Of a DNA stretch of 64,000 bases, positions 11,136-23,634 are shown piece by piece. The stretch's first letter is position 1. Every line of letters starts with the position of its first letter. Below the pieces are notes generated by a model that searched no databases, was not told the DNA's origin, and saw nothing but the letters and a program-made list of their open reading frames with translations. This DNA is from Paraspadella gotoi (taxonomy: Eukaryota > Chaetognatha), in assembly GCA_051294375.1 (NCBI GenBank), contig CM119270.1, positions 18,420,159 to 18,484,158 of the forward strand. The letters are read 5' to 3'. Position numbers and translations under genes: made by a program.

Positions 11136-13113
11136 CTGGAACGAAATATGGGCGGGGCCGGCGGTAAGAGGGGGGGCGGCGGTAAGAGGGGGGGCGGCGG
11201 TAAGAGGGGCGGCGGTAAGAGAGAGGGGGGTCAAGGGGGAAGAGGCCGTCGAGTTACTCAGGCGAGAGGCGCTTTAACTTGCGTGAACAGAAGAGTAAGT
11301 TACTGTGTCTGCCTCTTCTTATAAGGCAAAATAAAGTAGTACAATATTGTAATGATTGTAAGTCCTTTGTTGCCTGGCAGAAAAGACACAAAGATGGTAG
11401 CAATTATTCAATATCGAGCTAAAAATTGACTTAATTTATCGTCTTTTTTTTTTTCATTTTCATGGCCAAACAAATAGTTTTTTAAACTATTGTTTTTAGC
11501 ATAAGCAACATTTATTCGGTCATTATTTTTTTTACCAATGAAATTCACTGGGGACTGTTTTTTTCTGGAATGAAAATATGGCTTCTCCTTTTTCTCTATT
11601 CTCTATTTTTCTCCTCCCTTTTTCTTTTTTTCCCCATTTTTCCCCATTGCCTTCATATCCTCGTTTAAATTTTACGTTCACAACATAATTTTTGGCGTCC
11701 GAAACTCTTCATGAATACAATAAAGTTTTTTTTTTTTAACCAATGGCGGATCTTTTTGCTCGAGTACCGGTGTACTGAAGATTTCGAAATAAATAACGCA
11801 TGCGCTTAGTTTATAGTTATTATTGTTTAGTTTATTAGATGACGTTTACTAATAAAATACCTATCCTATCTATTAAATATTCCAAAGAATAAAGCAACTT
11901 TTCTGGTGGTCGTCATTTATTTAATTGTTTCTTTGTTGGGCGCGGCCTTCGTAATTTATGAGATGGAGAACAAAAATTAGTTGTTTTTTTTATCAAAGAA
12001 AAACAATCCATTGGGCTCGTCGCTTGTTTATGTCATAACCGTAGTTTTGCTCTTTTCAGTTTGTTTTGATTTAATGACTGCTTTCTGCTACAACTCGAAA
12101 TTTACTAGCTCGGGTATCAACGCGAAAAAAACTGAACTCGAGCATGCTGAAAATTTTTTTTCATCAAATACAAACGTGGAAAAAAAAAGTTGAAGATTGA
12201 AATCGTCAAGTCCAAATCGTGTATATTAGTCCAATATTAGTCCAATATTAGTCCAATAAGCCCATATTTCAAACATCTTTCCTCGATTTTTGTTCATTTT
12301 ACACAAAAAATGTCAAGTTTTTCACTTTTACGCTTTATTCACTCATTCCAACTTCACTTGCTCCTCGAATCTATTTTTCCTTTCCCCATCTCAATAATGC
12401 GTTTTCCTTCTCCGAAACTAGAACATTTCCAGATTGCCCTTTTCCTTTATCGTCAATTGATCTTATCCTTTCCTTAATCGTTCTCTCTTTACCTTTTTTT
12501 TTCTCCCGGATTAAATTCTTTCTTTTCTCAACCATTTTCTTGAAACAGCAATAATTGAGATGACCCTCCCGAAAAAACTGGGCTCTCTTTTCCAAGGGCG
12601 CCACATTTTTGTTCCCTATTCACTGAACTTAATTTTAACCATAATATAAAACTAGTATAAAATTATTCATTGAATCAATAAGCTATCAGCCTATCTTGTC
12701 CCTGACTATGGACAATAGATAATGGAAATGTTACAAAATCCCTAACCATATCCTAATCACTAACCCTAAATTTAATTTATATCCCTAATTACTAACCTCA
12801 TCCTTAATCCATAACTTAATCCCCAACTTTAATCCTTAAAACTAATTATTAAACGGTAAAATTTTACTTTCGCCAACCGGGGTTTTAGCGTTTTTTTTAA
12901 AAAACCACTTAAAATACTTATTTTTAAAAAAATTATTCCCCAACCCTAAACCTCTTAAACCTAACTAAATTCCGAATTTAAGATTGTAATGGGGTGTTTT
13001 TGAAAAATAAGTTGGTAGGGTCAACATGGAAGTTTCTTTCCCTTCTCCAATAAAACAATTGCGTCTCCTTACTTCTTTCACCACCCCGCCCCAACCCGCC
13101 CGTCACCACCAAC
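11136..13113. other. Intron of p140Cap/SKT-like gene
   Basis: 1978 bp. It holds a 12 bp tandem (ATTAGTCCAAT-type, about 12226-12262) and a degenerate telomere-like block at 12740-13010. No additional exon could be supported. Confidence 0.55.
12740..13010. repeat. Degenerate telomere-like (TAATCCCTAAC)n block
   Basis: A run of variants of CCTAAC, AATCCCTAAC and CTAACCCTAA ends with the cap GAATTTAAG...ATGGGGTGTTTTTGAAAAATAAG. The same cap, with variations, borders similar blocks near 21.6 kb, 43.5 kb and 62.7 kb, so it is a dispersed repeat family and not a chromosome end. Confidence 0.7.
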
Positions 13114-13269
13114 CTCTCGGGCGGGGAGATGAAATCCGGCGTCCTCCGCCTCCTCATTCCGACGGCGCCGGCGTCGAGCGGCGCTTCTCCGACGAGTCGG
13201 CGCCGGATCCTCTCCGGCGAATCCTCGGACTTGGAGCGAATCAGGTCTTCGGGGGATCGGCGTTTCGGC
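13114..13269 (-). CDS. Internal exon of p140Cap/SKT-like gene
   Basis: The acceptor CCCCCCTTTCAG|G at 13269 and donor GAGAG|GTTGG at 13114 enclose 156 bases; phase 2 in and phase 2 out agree with both flanking exons. The peptide is PKRRSPEDLIRSKSEDSPER, then IRRRLVGEAPLDAGAVGMRR, then RRTPDFISPPER. It is strongly basic with several Ser-Pro or Thr-Pro sites, typical of a regulated disordered linker between the coiled-coil core and the Pro-rich tail. The overlapping minus-frame ORF starting MILSRCPRPP is out of phase and rejected. Confidence 0.75.
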
Positions 13270-13544
13270 CTGAAAGGGGGGGGGGCGGGGGCAGCGGGAT
13301 AGTATCAAAAATGTTTATAGTTTAAATGGTAATGTATTATACGAAATGCGATGAAATCATTTTACGGGAGTGCCCCCTAAAGGGAAGTTAAGGAAAGAGA
13401 AACTAAAACTTCTTTTCCCTTCTCTATTTCTCCCGGACTTTATCTCTGTCTTTTTGCCTCTCTGTCTGTTTTCTCTTTCTGTTTCACCGTCTTATTTTCT
13501 TTCTTTCACTCTTTGTCTATTTGTGTACTATCTCTAAATATATA

Positions 13545-13581
<37 letters not shown>

Positions 13582-14821
13582 TTTTCCCCTCTCCTTCATC
13601 TCAAATTTATGGGCGGGGAATAGAAAAAAAAGAGAGAAATTTTTTTTAACAGTAACAAAAAATGGAAAGTTTTCATACCAGAAATTGTATGACATTGAAA
13701 GACGAAACATTTCTTTGCTGCGGATAAATTGTGACTTTGTATGGATTCAAAAAATTAATCGGACGTAATAAATAGTAGTTAATTTATTTTTCTTTTATTA
13801 TTTTTTTTCATCCCCATCTCGAGGAAATGGACCCGAAAAAAAGTCGAAAGTCTCGCCTAAAAAAAACCTAATGAGGGGAAATCAGAGCAGAACAAAAAAA
13901 CTGGGTAAATTTCCCAGAGGATGACGATAATGAGATGATGTTTGAAGACGAGGTTCGGGAGATGACGGAAGCTGCGGCAGTGAAGACACAGTTGTTGACA
14001 CTCTCGAGAAGAAAATGACAAATTGCAAATACAAATGACTTCGTAAAATAAAAATGGCTTTTTAAAAAAAAAATGTCAAACCTAACAGTTTTGACAATTT
14101 TTTATATTCTCTACTTGGCAGTTCATCTTTTGTTTCCCCATTTTTCTGCTTCCGCCACAGATGTCGCCGTGACATGCCAGGTCACCTCGGCGACTTAAAC
14201 TTCAGAGCCTGTAGCCAGACATTTTTATGGCAAAAGAAGTTTTACGGCAAGGAAGTTTTATAGCGAGGGATTTTCGCAGCAGAGAACTTTTATCGCTAGG
14301 GATTTTGAAAACTACCGCCGTTAACATTCAGCAAGTTTTAGTTTTTTAACAGGTTTTGGGCAAACTGGACTAATTTTACGGCAAGTGATTATCGTGATTA
14401 TATAGTATATACAGTGTAAATAATATTACTTATTGGATTCACAACCATAAGAGCAAAAGAAGTAAAAGCATGGTAAAAATTTTAAAAGCCAAGAATTTTT
14501 ACGGGAAAAAAGTTTTTTACGTGAATCTTTTTAGCCTTTTCCTACTTTCCAGCCGAGAAGAAAAACGAGCCGGTCCCGAGAACAGAGAGAGAGAGAGAGA
14601 AAGAGAGAGGTGAGACGTAGAAAAAGAGAGTCAAGGAATGAGAGAGATAAATATTTTTCTCCCCCTTCCCCATCCTTCTTACTCTCTCTCTTTCTCTCCC
14701 TCTCCCCCTTTCTCCCTCAGTCTCTCCGTCATTTTACGGCCAGGGGTTTGTCGTACAATGGCGCGAGCGAGAGCGAGTTGCGAATACGATTTCCCCCGGA
14801 GAGAGAGAGAGAGAGATGAGT

Positions 14822-14887
<66 letters not shown>

Positions 14888-15417
14888 GGTCTGAGGTCAT
14901 CGCCGTCGACATTTTTTTATTGCCTTCCATCAAGGGAGCAAAGAGAGAAGGATCGTAGGAATAAATGCTTTTAAACTCATTTTTCCTTTTTTTCCCCTTT
15001 TTTAAAAATTTCTTTCTTTTTTTTTGATTTCGTCCAACGAATCAGAGGAAATCTCTTTTCTTTCAAATTATCGCTAAAACCTTCAACTCTTGGTCTAAGG
15101 ACTGAAAGCTAATAGGTAACTTAACCTCGCACGCAGTTCATCATCCTAACTCAACAGTCAACACGAACTACTAGGAGACTTTCTTTTCAGCTTGGTCTTT
15201 TAACACTGTTGAATCAACAGTCAACAGTCTTTCAATGGTCATTCAACAGTCAACAAAAACTACTAGGCGTCTTTCTTTTCAGCTTGCTCTTTTTCTACTT
15301 TATACTACTTCAGATTTTCACTCTCTCTTTTTCTCTGTTCACATCACGCCAGCACTCCTCACTTAAGTCTCACCACGATGAACTAGGCTCTACATTCACT
15401 ACATAAATATTTCTCTC

Positions 15418-15475
<58 letters not shown>

Positions 15476-16095
15476 TCACTCCTCATTCCGCAACGACGAT
15501 CAAACCTTTCCTTTCCGCCTGCCAACTCGAGACGACGCAAGGACTGAATGAAGGATTGACACAAACCTTTTTGTAGGAGCGCTCCTTTTTTCTCTTTCTC
15601 TTTTTGTAGGAGCACTCTTTATCCTTTCTCCTTTTCTTCTTTTTATAGGAGAGCTCCTTTTTTCTCCTTCTCTTTTTGTAGGAGCGCTCCGTTTTTTTCT
15701 CTCTCTTTTTGTAGGAGCACTCCTTTCCCCTTTCTCCTTTTCTTCTTTTTATAGGAGCGCTCCTTTCTACTCCTTTCTTATTTTCTCCTTTCTTCTTTCC
15801 CTCCTTCTATTTTTCCCAAGATCCTTTACTTTTTTCCTCCCTCTCATCTCTCTCCTCTCTAGCCTCTTTCGCTCAACTATTGAGTCTCTGCTACTCTCGT
15901 CTCACTTTCCTCTTCCACTTCCGCTGCCATTTTCAATCAACTCACCTCGCCGCAGCGACTTCCTCACCCGTCGAGTCGACTTCCCTCCCTCTCTCTCGCC
16001 CTCTTTCCCTACTCTTTTCATTGCTCTCCTTCACCTGTCACTCTTCGTTCCTGCGGTGAAACTGGCTTTTCACAGAGACGAAATATCGAGGATTC

Positions 16096-16151
<56 letters not shown>

Positions 16152-16735
16152 ATCCTAGTCAAACCTCCCCTTTTCCTCACTCAATCTTCTCTCGTACTCA
16201 ATTGACAGAACCGGAGATCGACTCGTTCTCAGTCTAAACTCCTTACCTCACCCACACCCACCGCCCTTCCTCACCTTTCTCCCCTCGGGTCCCCGTCAAA
16301 ACTGGCGTCGCAGAGGGACGGGATCGAGGACTGACTCGATCTGAGTCCGTTGGTCAGGAAACTCACGTTTCCCGATCTCTTCTCGTTGTAAGGCGATCGG
16401 CCGCCGCCGGATTCGTCCTCCTCGTCCCGGCGTCTGCGGGGGTCGGGAAGGGGGGTAAGGTTTTAATTTTGTTGTGGAATTGAGCGGCGAGGGATAAGTG
16501 GGATAAGGAGATTTAAAAAGGGTCTAATTTAGTAGGAAACGAACAGATCCATTACAGATAGAATACAGATAGATTACAGATAACGCTTCCATTGCAGATC
16601 CATTACGTTGTAGTCATTAATTCGAAAGATATAAATCAATCACCCGAAATTACAAATGAATCAATTTTCCAAATTACTAAAAAATCTCTGCCTTAAATCG
16701 TCCGCCCCCATCTCCCCCCACCCAACTGTCCTCAC
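13270..16735. other. Intron of p140Cap/SKT-like gene
   Basis: 3466 bp without a supported exon. It carries CT/GA microsatellites (about 13550-13579, 14800-14884, 15420-15474, 16100-16148) and a palindromic tandem repeat at 15567-15770. Confidence 0.55.
15567..15770. repeat. Tandem repeat of palindromic AGGAGCGCTCCT in T/C-rich DNA
   Basis: About six units of roughly 30-45 bp each carry GTAGGAGCGCTCC or a variant (GTAGGAGCACTC, ATAGGAGAGCTCC) followed by T/C-rich spacer. The core AGGAGCGCTCCT is a perfect 12 bp palindrome in the best copies. Confidence 0.8.
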
Positions 16736-16989
16736 CTGCCCGACCTTCGTCTCGACGCTGGACTGTTCCTCCCGGCGGAGGAGCAGGGCGACGACTTACT
16801 CTCCCCCGCTCCACTTCTCTCTCCCCTCTCCCTCATCTCTCTCTCGTTCAGCTCCTCTTCTATCGTGCTTCCCTCCGTCTCCAAGCTCCACTGACGCGTC
16901 CCTTCTTCTCCCAGGACGCGCTTCTTCCGCTCCCGTTGCTCCAGCGCAGACTCCAGGCTGCGGACGCGGGCCTCGTGATCCACCTTCAC
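16736..16989 (-). CDS. Coiled-coil exon of p140Cap/SKT-like gene
   Basis: The acceptor CCCCCCCGAAAG|G at 16989 and a strong donor GGGCAG|GTGAGG at 16736 bound 254 bases, phase 0 in and phase 2 out. The peptide begins VKVDHEARVRSLESALEQRE, with heptad-like hydrophobics (V, V, L, L) and many E/R/K, and then RKKRVLGEEGTRQWSLETEG and STIEEELNEREMRERGERSG. It ends in a Ser/Arg-rich stretch (SASRRRSGR type). This is the distal part of the coiled-coil region, turning into the disordered linker. The acceptor lacks a good pyrimidine tract except for the C run, so the exact start could shift by a few codons. Confidence 0.75.
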
Positions 16990-18148
16990 CTTTCGGGGGG
17001 GGGGGGAGAGGGGGAGAGGGAAATAAGGAAGGGAGGGGGGTGGGGGATCGAAAAGGAAGAATTGAAAATGACGGTGGGAAATGCTTTATTTTAAACTCTT
17101 TATTTTATCCCTATGCTTAACGTAATCCCCAAATTCCTTTTTCGCTGATTTTTTAAACTTATTCCCTAACTTCATATCTTATCCCTAATACTTAATCCTT
17201 AACCAAAACTCTAACCAAATCCCTAAACTAACCCTGACCCCCAAACCAATTCTCGAACGTTAACTTAATTTTTTTTTTTAAAGCTAAAAACATTTTCATT
17301 TCTGACATTTCGGCCGAAATGGCGACGCTTTCGGAAAATATGGCCGAAACATGGAGGCGTAACCGAAAGCGGTTTACATATATGGTCGTCGCCCGGAGTC
17401 AAAGACCCGACATTTTCTTATGCGTCGCTGGATTTGTTTTTCTTTTATTGTTACAGGCGGTCGTAAGACTGGACTGAATCTTTGAACTCAGGCAGACTGA
17501 AATTTTTTTTTTATTTTTAATAGCACTAAGTGACCTACCTCTGAACTCGGACTCAACTCGAAAATTCCAGACGAATTTTTAAATTGAATTTCCGCTCAAA
17601 TGGTAGAAAGTAAGAAAAAACACAAAAGAAAAAACCAAAACAAAACAACAAAAATCGAGAAAAACGCGACTAATGTTTCCATCGACGAGAAAAAACGTGG
17701 CCAACAATAACAACAACGACGACGACAACTAATTACGCGATTGTCTTTTTTTTTTTCATCCGTGGAATTAACCGCGAGAGGGCGTCTCCTCAACCGCGCC
17801 CGTTCGTTTTATTCGAAACGTCAATCGATCATTGACTGACGTGAGAAACGCAGATACTGATATTCTCTATTCTAGAATCTCTAATCTCTATCGTGGTCCT
17901 GAGCTTGCTAGATAGAAAGATAGATAGATAGATGAATTAATTAGATAAATCAGTTCTGATAAGATAACATTAGAATGATCAGTTTCGAAAAAGTTTTATT
18001 TTTGTTTACTCTATTTAAAATAATTTAAAAATGAAATAATCAATATTTATCATATTCACCACACTCACCGTTTTATTCATATTTTAAAATTCGGTTTCAC
18101 CATCTCTAACCATTTTTTAACCAGTTTCACCATCTTCGTCATCTTTAC
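16990..18148. other. Intron of p140Cap/SKT-like gene with telomere-like block
   Basis: 1159 bp. A degenerate CCCTAAC-type block lies at about 17095-17260. No exon was supported. Confidence 0.55.
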
Positions 18149-18296
18149 CTGTTCGATCTCCTGCAAGATATCTCGCTTGACCTCGTCCTCCGTCAGATCC
18201 CGTCGAGACGAGAAAGAAGGGATCTGCGAATCCCGATGCTCTTGAACAGAGGCGAGGCGCCGCAGGGTGAACAGCGTGCTCGTCAGTTTCTTGCAG
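18149..18296 (-). CDS. SRCIN1/KIAA1217-like: AIP3-like core exon of p140Cap/SKT-like gene
   Basis: The acceptor CCCCCCGCAG|C at 18296 and donor GAACAG|GTAAAG at 18149 give 148 bases. The first base completes the Arg codon begun in the exon at 23502, so the joined peptide reads VDNFLKR-CKKLTSTLFTLRRLASVQEH. This resembles, from memory, the human KIAA1217/SRCIN1 segment LDSLLKRVRSMTDVLTMLRR in the same position of the conserved core. It ends DLTEDEVKRDILQEIEQ, a helical acidic stretch feeding into the coiled coil of the next exon. The exon sits about 180 bp outside the left end of the large inverted repeat, so it has only one copy here. Confidence 0.85.
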
Positions 18297-18557
18297 CTGC
18301 GGGGGGAAGGGAGAAGGGTGGGGCGGGGGTTGTTGTAGAGAAGTGAAAAGGGGAGGGGTTGTCGGGAAGATGTGAGTGTGAAGGAAAGGCAGGAAAATTT
18401 GAGGGGCTTTTTATGTGAAAAAGAAAGAAAGAATAAAAATAGGGAAATAAAAAAAATAAATCAAAAAGAATAAAAAAAAAAGCACTTAACAATAAAAAAA
18501 TTCGTAAGAGAAAAATGGAAAAAGTGTAGTGATCACGAGGGACAAGGGGAGTGAGAG

Positions 18558-18601
<44 letters not shown>

Positions 18602-18931
18602 AACGTTTGTAATTAAGAGTGAATAATGGCAGAGTTCCAATTCTCCCGGGCATAAAAGATTCTTGTTTCGCGAGAGCAACTGTTTTTTTGTTTTTAATAA
18701 ATTTCTCGTCGCGCGAAGTTTATCGAAAGTTTTCAAAGATCCTTCCCCCAAATTCTGAGGAGGGAGAAGGCGAGGGAGAGGAAGAGTAAGAGGAANNNNN
18801 NNNNNGAGGGAGGAAACCTCGGGCGACGCTTCAAAGAAATCCGACCAAGGATAAAAATATCTGACGTCAAAAAAAAAAACCCGCAATAACGAGATTTCCT
18901 CGGATAAAACCGGGATCTGACTTTCAAGAAG

Positions 18932-18935
<4 letters not shown>

Positions 18936-19010
<75 letters not shown>
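18936..19010. repeat. (GA)n microsatellite
   Basis: A GA run of about 75 bp. The partner in the right arm (about 46050-46142) is a CT run broken by deleted bases. Confidence 0.97.
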
Positions 19011-19012
<2 letters not shown>

Positions 19013-19595
19013 GAATTTGAAGGAAAGGGCACGATTCAAAAAAAGGTTGTAAAACTCGGTTGCAGTCGCCATGGAGGCTGGGAAATTGAAGATCCAATAA
19101 AACCGAATACAACTTTTTCAACAATTTTTTATGTTTTATTAATTGCGATCCAATTAAAAATGATTTGAAATTTAATCTTTCTTTAATTGATTTTAATTAC
19201 GGAAAAAAAAATCTATGACACGTTGCAAGACTATGGATAAAGTTTTTATTTTTCAAATATTTTTTTTTATTATCTGAACTAGTGAACGGTTTACGTCGCA
19301 AATTAGATTAAACTTTTTTAACTCCATAATTTTTAAAAATTTGTTCGCGCGACGAGCGGGCGAGAGAGTCAATGGCAAAGAAGATTCAGTTTATTTTTTG
19401 AGCAATGACTATTTGGCTATCGAGGATTGAATGCAAAACATGAAAAGCATGCCAGCATGGCTTTGTCAAAAAAAAGAGAAAAAGGAAGTAATGGTGGGAA
19501 GGCGTGGAGTCTGGAGAGTGAAAGTGCTATGGGTCGTAAAGGAGAAATGGTATGATTACGAGTAGCAATAAATATGCAGGGATAGAGGGAAAGAA

Positions 19596-19698
<103 letters not shown>

Positions 19699-19984
19699 CG
19701 GAAAGAACTGCAACGGGAGAAGAGGGAGACATAACCAGTTCGGGCTCTTTTGTCGTCGTTTTTCGTTGTCGTTCAGCTCAGTCTATAAGAATATTAAACT
19801 AAATATACGATGGAGCCAAAGATTCTTAACGCCAAAAGAAACCCCCATCAAAAACGCCTCCGACGAACCACATCGCGGCTAAATCAACCCAACCAGAAAA
19901 ATACGACTTTATAATGTCAAGCACCAGGACGAGAGAAGACTGGACCCTCTCTTAAAAAAAAAACAAAAGACTTCCAAAGAAAGA

Positions 19985-20290
19985 AGTGGAAGGGCGACTC
20001 ATGAATGTCATCCTTCTCTTCAAAAGACTGGCATACAAAGAAGTGAAATGGCGACTCATAAAAATCCACCATTCTCTTTAAAAGACTGGCAAAATCAGAA
20101 GTGAAATGGCGACTCATAAAAATCCACCATTCTCTTTCAAAGACTGGCAAAATAAGAAGTGCAATGTAACTCAAAACAAGCCAAAGCTTAAAAAAACAAA
20201 AAAAACAAAAAAAAAAACTGGCAAAGTAGGAAGTCAAATGGCAACTCATAAAAAGCCAGTCTTCTTTTCAAAACATCCATCGAGACGTCG
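19985..20290. repeat. Degenerate tandem repeat, unit about 58-62 bp
   Basis: About five units share GGCGACTCATAAAAATCCAC, CATTCTCTTTAAAAGACTGG and CAAAATCAGAAGTGAAAT. An inverted copy of the array is at about 44810-45110. Confidence 0.8.
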
Positions 20291-20659
20291 GTCGTCGCCG
20301 AGAGAACAAAAGAAAAGACGTAAAGAAAGAATAAAACGTCGATTAAACCGCGAAAAAGTTGTTTTTCTTTTTTTTTTTTGGTCTTTTGTCTCTCGTTTCT
20401 TTCCCCTTTTGTTTTTTCATCTTTGAGTTGTTTTTTTTGTCTTAACTTTCTAAGCGCCCTGCCAGGGCCACTGGTCGTGGATATTAGTGACGTTATGATG
20501 TTATCATTATCATTAGCTTTTTACGTGAATAGGACACTTGCCGGGCTCAAGTTTTCTATTCTTATAATTTTGATATTTATTTTACGCGTGTTGATATAAA
20601 GAGTGTCTAGTACATTTCTTCAAGCGAGATTCCGTAACTTGCCCAATGCCCATGAATCA

Positions 20660-21260
20660 TAAAGATAAAGAGCAAAGCTTTCCAGCTCGATCTAATTCTC
20701 TCATTGGTTTTAAAACCTTAGACCCTTCACCTCCGCAGTGGAGAGGCGATGATTCTAATCTTCCCTGCAGAATCGAGTTCTATCCGGGGATTATTGAGGG
20801 TTCATTCTAATCTCCCTGGCAGCGTCAAATTACATCTAAGGATCGCTAACTGATTATTATAATCTCCCTCACATCCTGTATTTATTGAGTGATTCTAATC
20901 TTCCTCGTAGCATCGAGTTACATCCGGGGATTAAGGGATGATGATGATGATGAGTTTTGCTTCCTGACATAAAGAGATTAAGAAAATGTGGATCTAGAGA
21001 TCGGATTAGTTCGTTTTTCTATGACCCCAATCAAAATGACCCCTTGACCTTGATGACCCCTATCACGGTGACTCCCATATTGGTTACCGCCTCTCAATCT
21101 TTATGAGACCCATCATTATGACCCCTTTATGAACCCTATCATGAATCATGACGACCGTCATCGAGAAGATCCTAATCTTCATAGCATTTATCATTTGATG
21201 ACCCCCATCTCAGGGACGGTCATCATCATCACACTCATCATTATGACCCCAAAACGCTCT
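20660..21260. repeat. Two degenerate repeat arrays (TCTAATCTTCC and ATGACCCC types)
   Basis: 20700-20935 holds about four units containing ATTCTAATCTTCCCTGCAG and CGAGTTACATCCGGGGATT. 20990-21260 holds many ATGACCCC/GATGACC variants at irregular spacing. Both recur inverted at 43.8-44.35 kb. No gene was seen. Confidence 0.65.
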
Positions 21261-21512
21261 CTCCATGTCTTAGCTCATTAATCCTCCTCTTTTTTTTTTC
21301 TTTTCCTACTTCTTCCTTTCCTCCCATCCTTCTTCCTCCACCTCTCCGTCTTTCTTTTTAATTCCTAACAAACTTTTATTACTTTTTCTTCTTCTTTTTC
21401 GTCTCGAGTGGAACAAAAAAGAAATTTGGCCGAAAACAAAAAATTGAGAGANNNNNNNNNNNNNNNNNNNNNNNNNCCAAAAAAAAAGGCCATCAAAGTT
21501 GGAGTCGAGAAA

Positions 21513-22235
21513 AAAAAAAAAAAAAAAAAAAAAAAACCAAGGTTCGCGCCAAAGAAACAGAGAAATTTAAAAAAAAACCCTGGAACCAAAAGGGGCCATA
21601 TTTTTTAAAAATCCCCCCATTTAGGATTAAATTTAGATTAGGTTAAGGATTAAGGCTTGGGATTGGGTTAAGGGTTAGGTGACACGGTTAGGGATTAGCA
21701 ATACGGCTAAGGATTAGATTTAGGGTAAGGTAGAAGGATTAAGGCTCAGGATTTATGGATTGGGTTAAAATATTTGGATAAAAGATAAGGTTTAAAATAT
21801 TATTAGAATATTTTCGAAAAGTAGTGCCGTAAAAAGTATTCGTGCGTGGAATAATTTCACGGCAGGAATTCCTCGTAAGATCGCAGAAGGTAGGGGGCGG
21901 GGTAGGGGCGGGACGACCCCAAAAAAAAAAAAAAAAAAAAAAACCAAGGTTCGCGCCAAAGAAACAGAGAAATTAAAAAAAAACCCTGGAACCAAAAGGG
22001 GCCATATTTTTTAAAAGACCCCCATTTAGGATTAAATTTAGATTAGGTTAAGGATTAAGGCTTGGGATTGGGTTAAGGGTTAGGTGACCCGGTTAGGGAT
22101 TAGCAATACGGCTAAGGATTAGATTAGGGTAAGGTAGAAGGATTAAGGCTCAGGATTAGGGATTGGGTAAAATATTTGGAAAAAGATAAGGTTTAAATAT
22201 TATTTAAATATTTTCGAAAAGTAGTGCCGTAAAGA
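21513..22235. repeat. Tandem duplication of about 415 bp including a telomere-like block
   Basis: Both copies start with a poly-A run and CCAAGGTTCGCGCCAAAGAA, contain the TTAGGATTAAATTTAGATTA telomere-like block, and end near AAAAGTAGTGCCGTAAA (copies about 21513-21835 and 21923-22235). The right arm has only one copy (about 43270-43600). Copies differ mainly by one-base indels in A runs. Confidence 0.85.
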
Positions 22236-23120
22236 GTATTCGTGGAATTTCGAGACGTAAGAATCGCAGAAGGTAGGGGGCGGGGTAGGGGGCGGGACGA
22301 GAGGGGGAGGAAGTCAAAGGATTATTTGTCGCCCGTGGCTCGTGTGGGCGGGACCCAATTGGGTATTCCCCGTCGTCTCTGTTCGATTCGTCTCCGCGTC
22401 CAAGTTTGTTTACTTTTGAGAAAAGGATTTGAATTTCGATTTTCTCCTTCGAGACGAAAGAATTTAATGGTAGAACTTTTTTCGTCAATTTCGTTTCTCT
22501 GTTTAACTAACAAAATTGTAAGTAAAACACAGGGTTTCAGAATTTAAATAAATATTAAACTTTTGACATTGAAAAAATACATTGCAAGAAAATCTATAAT
22601 CTATAAAAAATCTATAAAAAACAATAAACGATCCGTGTTAATGTAAAATTAGTTATTATCGTAACCACAGATTATTAATAAAGACTCCTTTATCTGCCTT
22701 TTAAAGTTTCAATTTCAGAATTCGTTTTAGTCGTTATAAGGCGATATGATTTCTCCCTCTCGCTCTCGCTCTCGCTCTCGCTCTCGCTCTCGCTCTCCCT
22801 CTCCCTCTCGCTCTCCCTCTCGCTCTCCACTCTCCAGAAAAGACGTCGCGTCGCGTCTNNNNNNNNNNGACCATTTTTTTTGGTTTGAGTGTGGAGCACC
22901 TCTTTTAAAAGGGAATGCCGAAGAAAAAGAGAGGAGCGGAAATGCGAAGAAGAAAGAAAAAACGAAAGGAAAAAAAGGAATTAAATATAGAAAGAAAAAA
23001 GAAAGAAAAAAAAACGTTAAAACTTAATTGAAGAAACGATTGAAGCGAAATTGATTTCGAGGACAGAAATTTCCATGGCCAGAGTTAAACTGCAGAAATT
23101 ACATGGGGATTTAAATTGTT

Positions 23121-23177
<57 letters not shown>

Positions 23178-23501
23178 CTTCTCTCTCTCTCTCTTCTTAC
23201 ACACACACACACAAAAAAGTACGATTATTTACAATTTACAACATTAAAAAAACCTCTCCTAAAAAAAAATACACAACGCATATTTTATTTTCTCGCTTCT
23301 TTCAAACTTCTTTCTTCTTCTACTTTCATTTTCATCTTCTTATTCCACTTATATTCCACTTCCCTTGTCCACTTTTTCCCTTTCCTAATTCTCTTTCATC
23401 CATAACTCTTTCTCTACTCTCGACTTCACTTCCCCCCCCCCACATGTTCCCCCTTTGATCCCTCTTTCCCCCCTCAGTCCCCTTCGTATCATAAAACTGA
23501 C

Positions 23502-23634
23502 CGTTTGAGGAAATTGTCCACTTTTTCTGGTTCAGCGATGAGAAAATCTTCTTCGTGTTTGACGATTTCCGATTCGGACAACATCACCGACTTCATGCGA
23601 GAGGCGAGGATCGGAAGGGTCGCTCGAAGTTCCG
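23502..23634 (-). CDS. SRCIN1/KIAA1217-like: AIP3-like core exon of p140Cap/SKT-like gene (left copy)
   Basis: Acceptor TTGATTGCAG|C at 23634, donor AAACG|GTCAGT at 23502, 133 bases, phases correct on both sides. The peptide is (A)ELRATLPILASRMKSVMLSE, then SEIVKHEEDFLIAEPEKVDN, then FLKR. From memory this parallels the vertebrate KIAA1217/SRCIN1 stretch GEFPTLQNKMRAILRIEVEA followed by VRFLKEEPHKLDSLLKR: same spacing of the hydrophobic helix, the acidic EEP-like turn and the closing FLKR/LLKR. This, with the neighbouring exons, is the best evidence for family identity. A second, frameshifted copy lies in the right arm at 41549-41688. Confidence 0.88.

Noticed and set aside
21600-22180. Chromosome-end telomere
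   Set aside because: The TTAGG/TTAGGG-like units are degenerate, short, repeated in many places and flanked by unique DNA.
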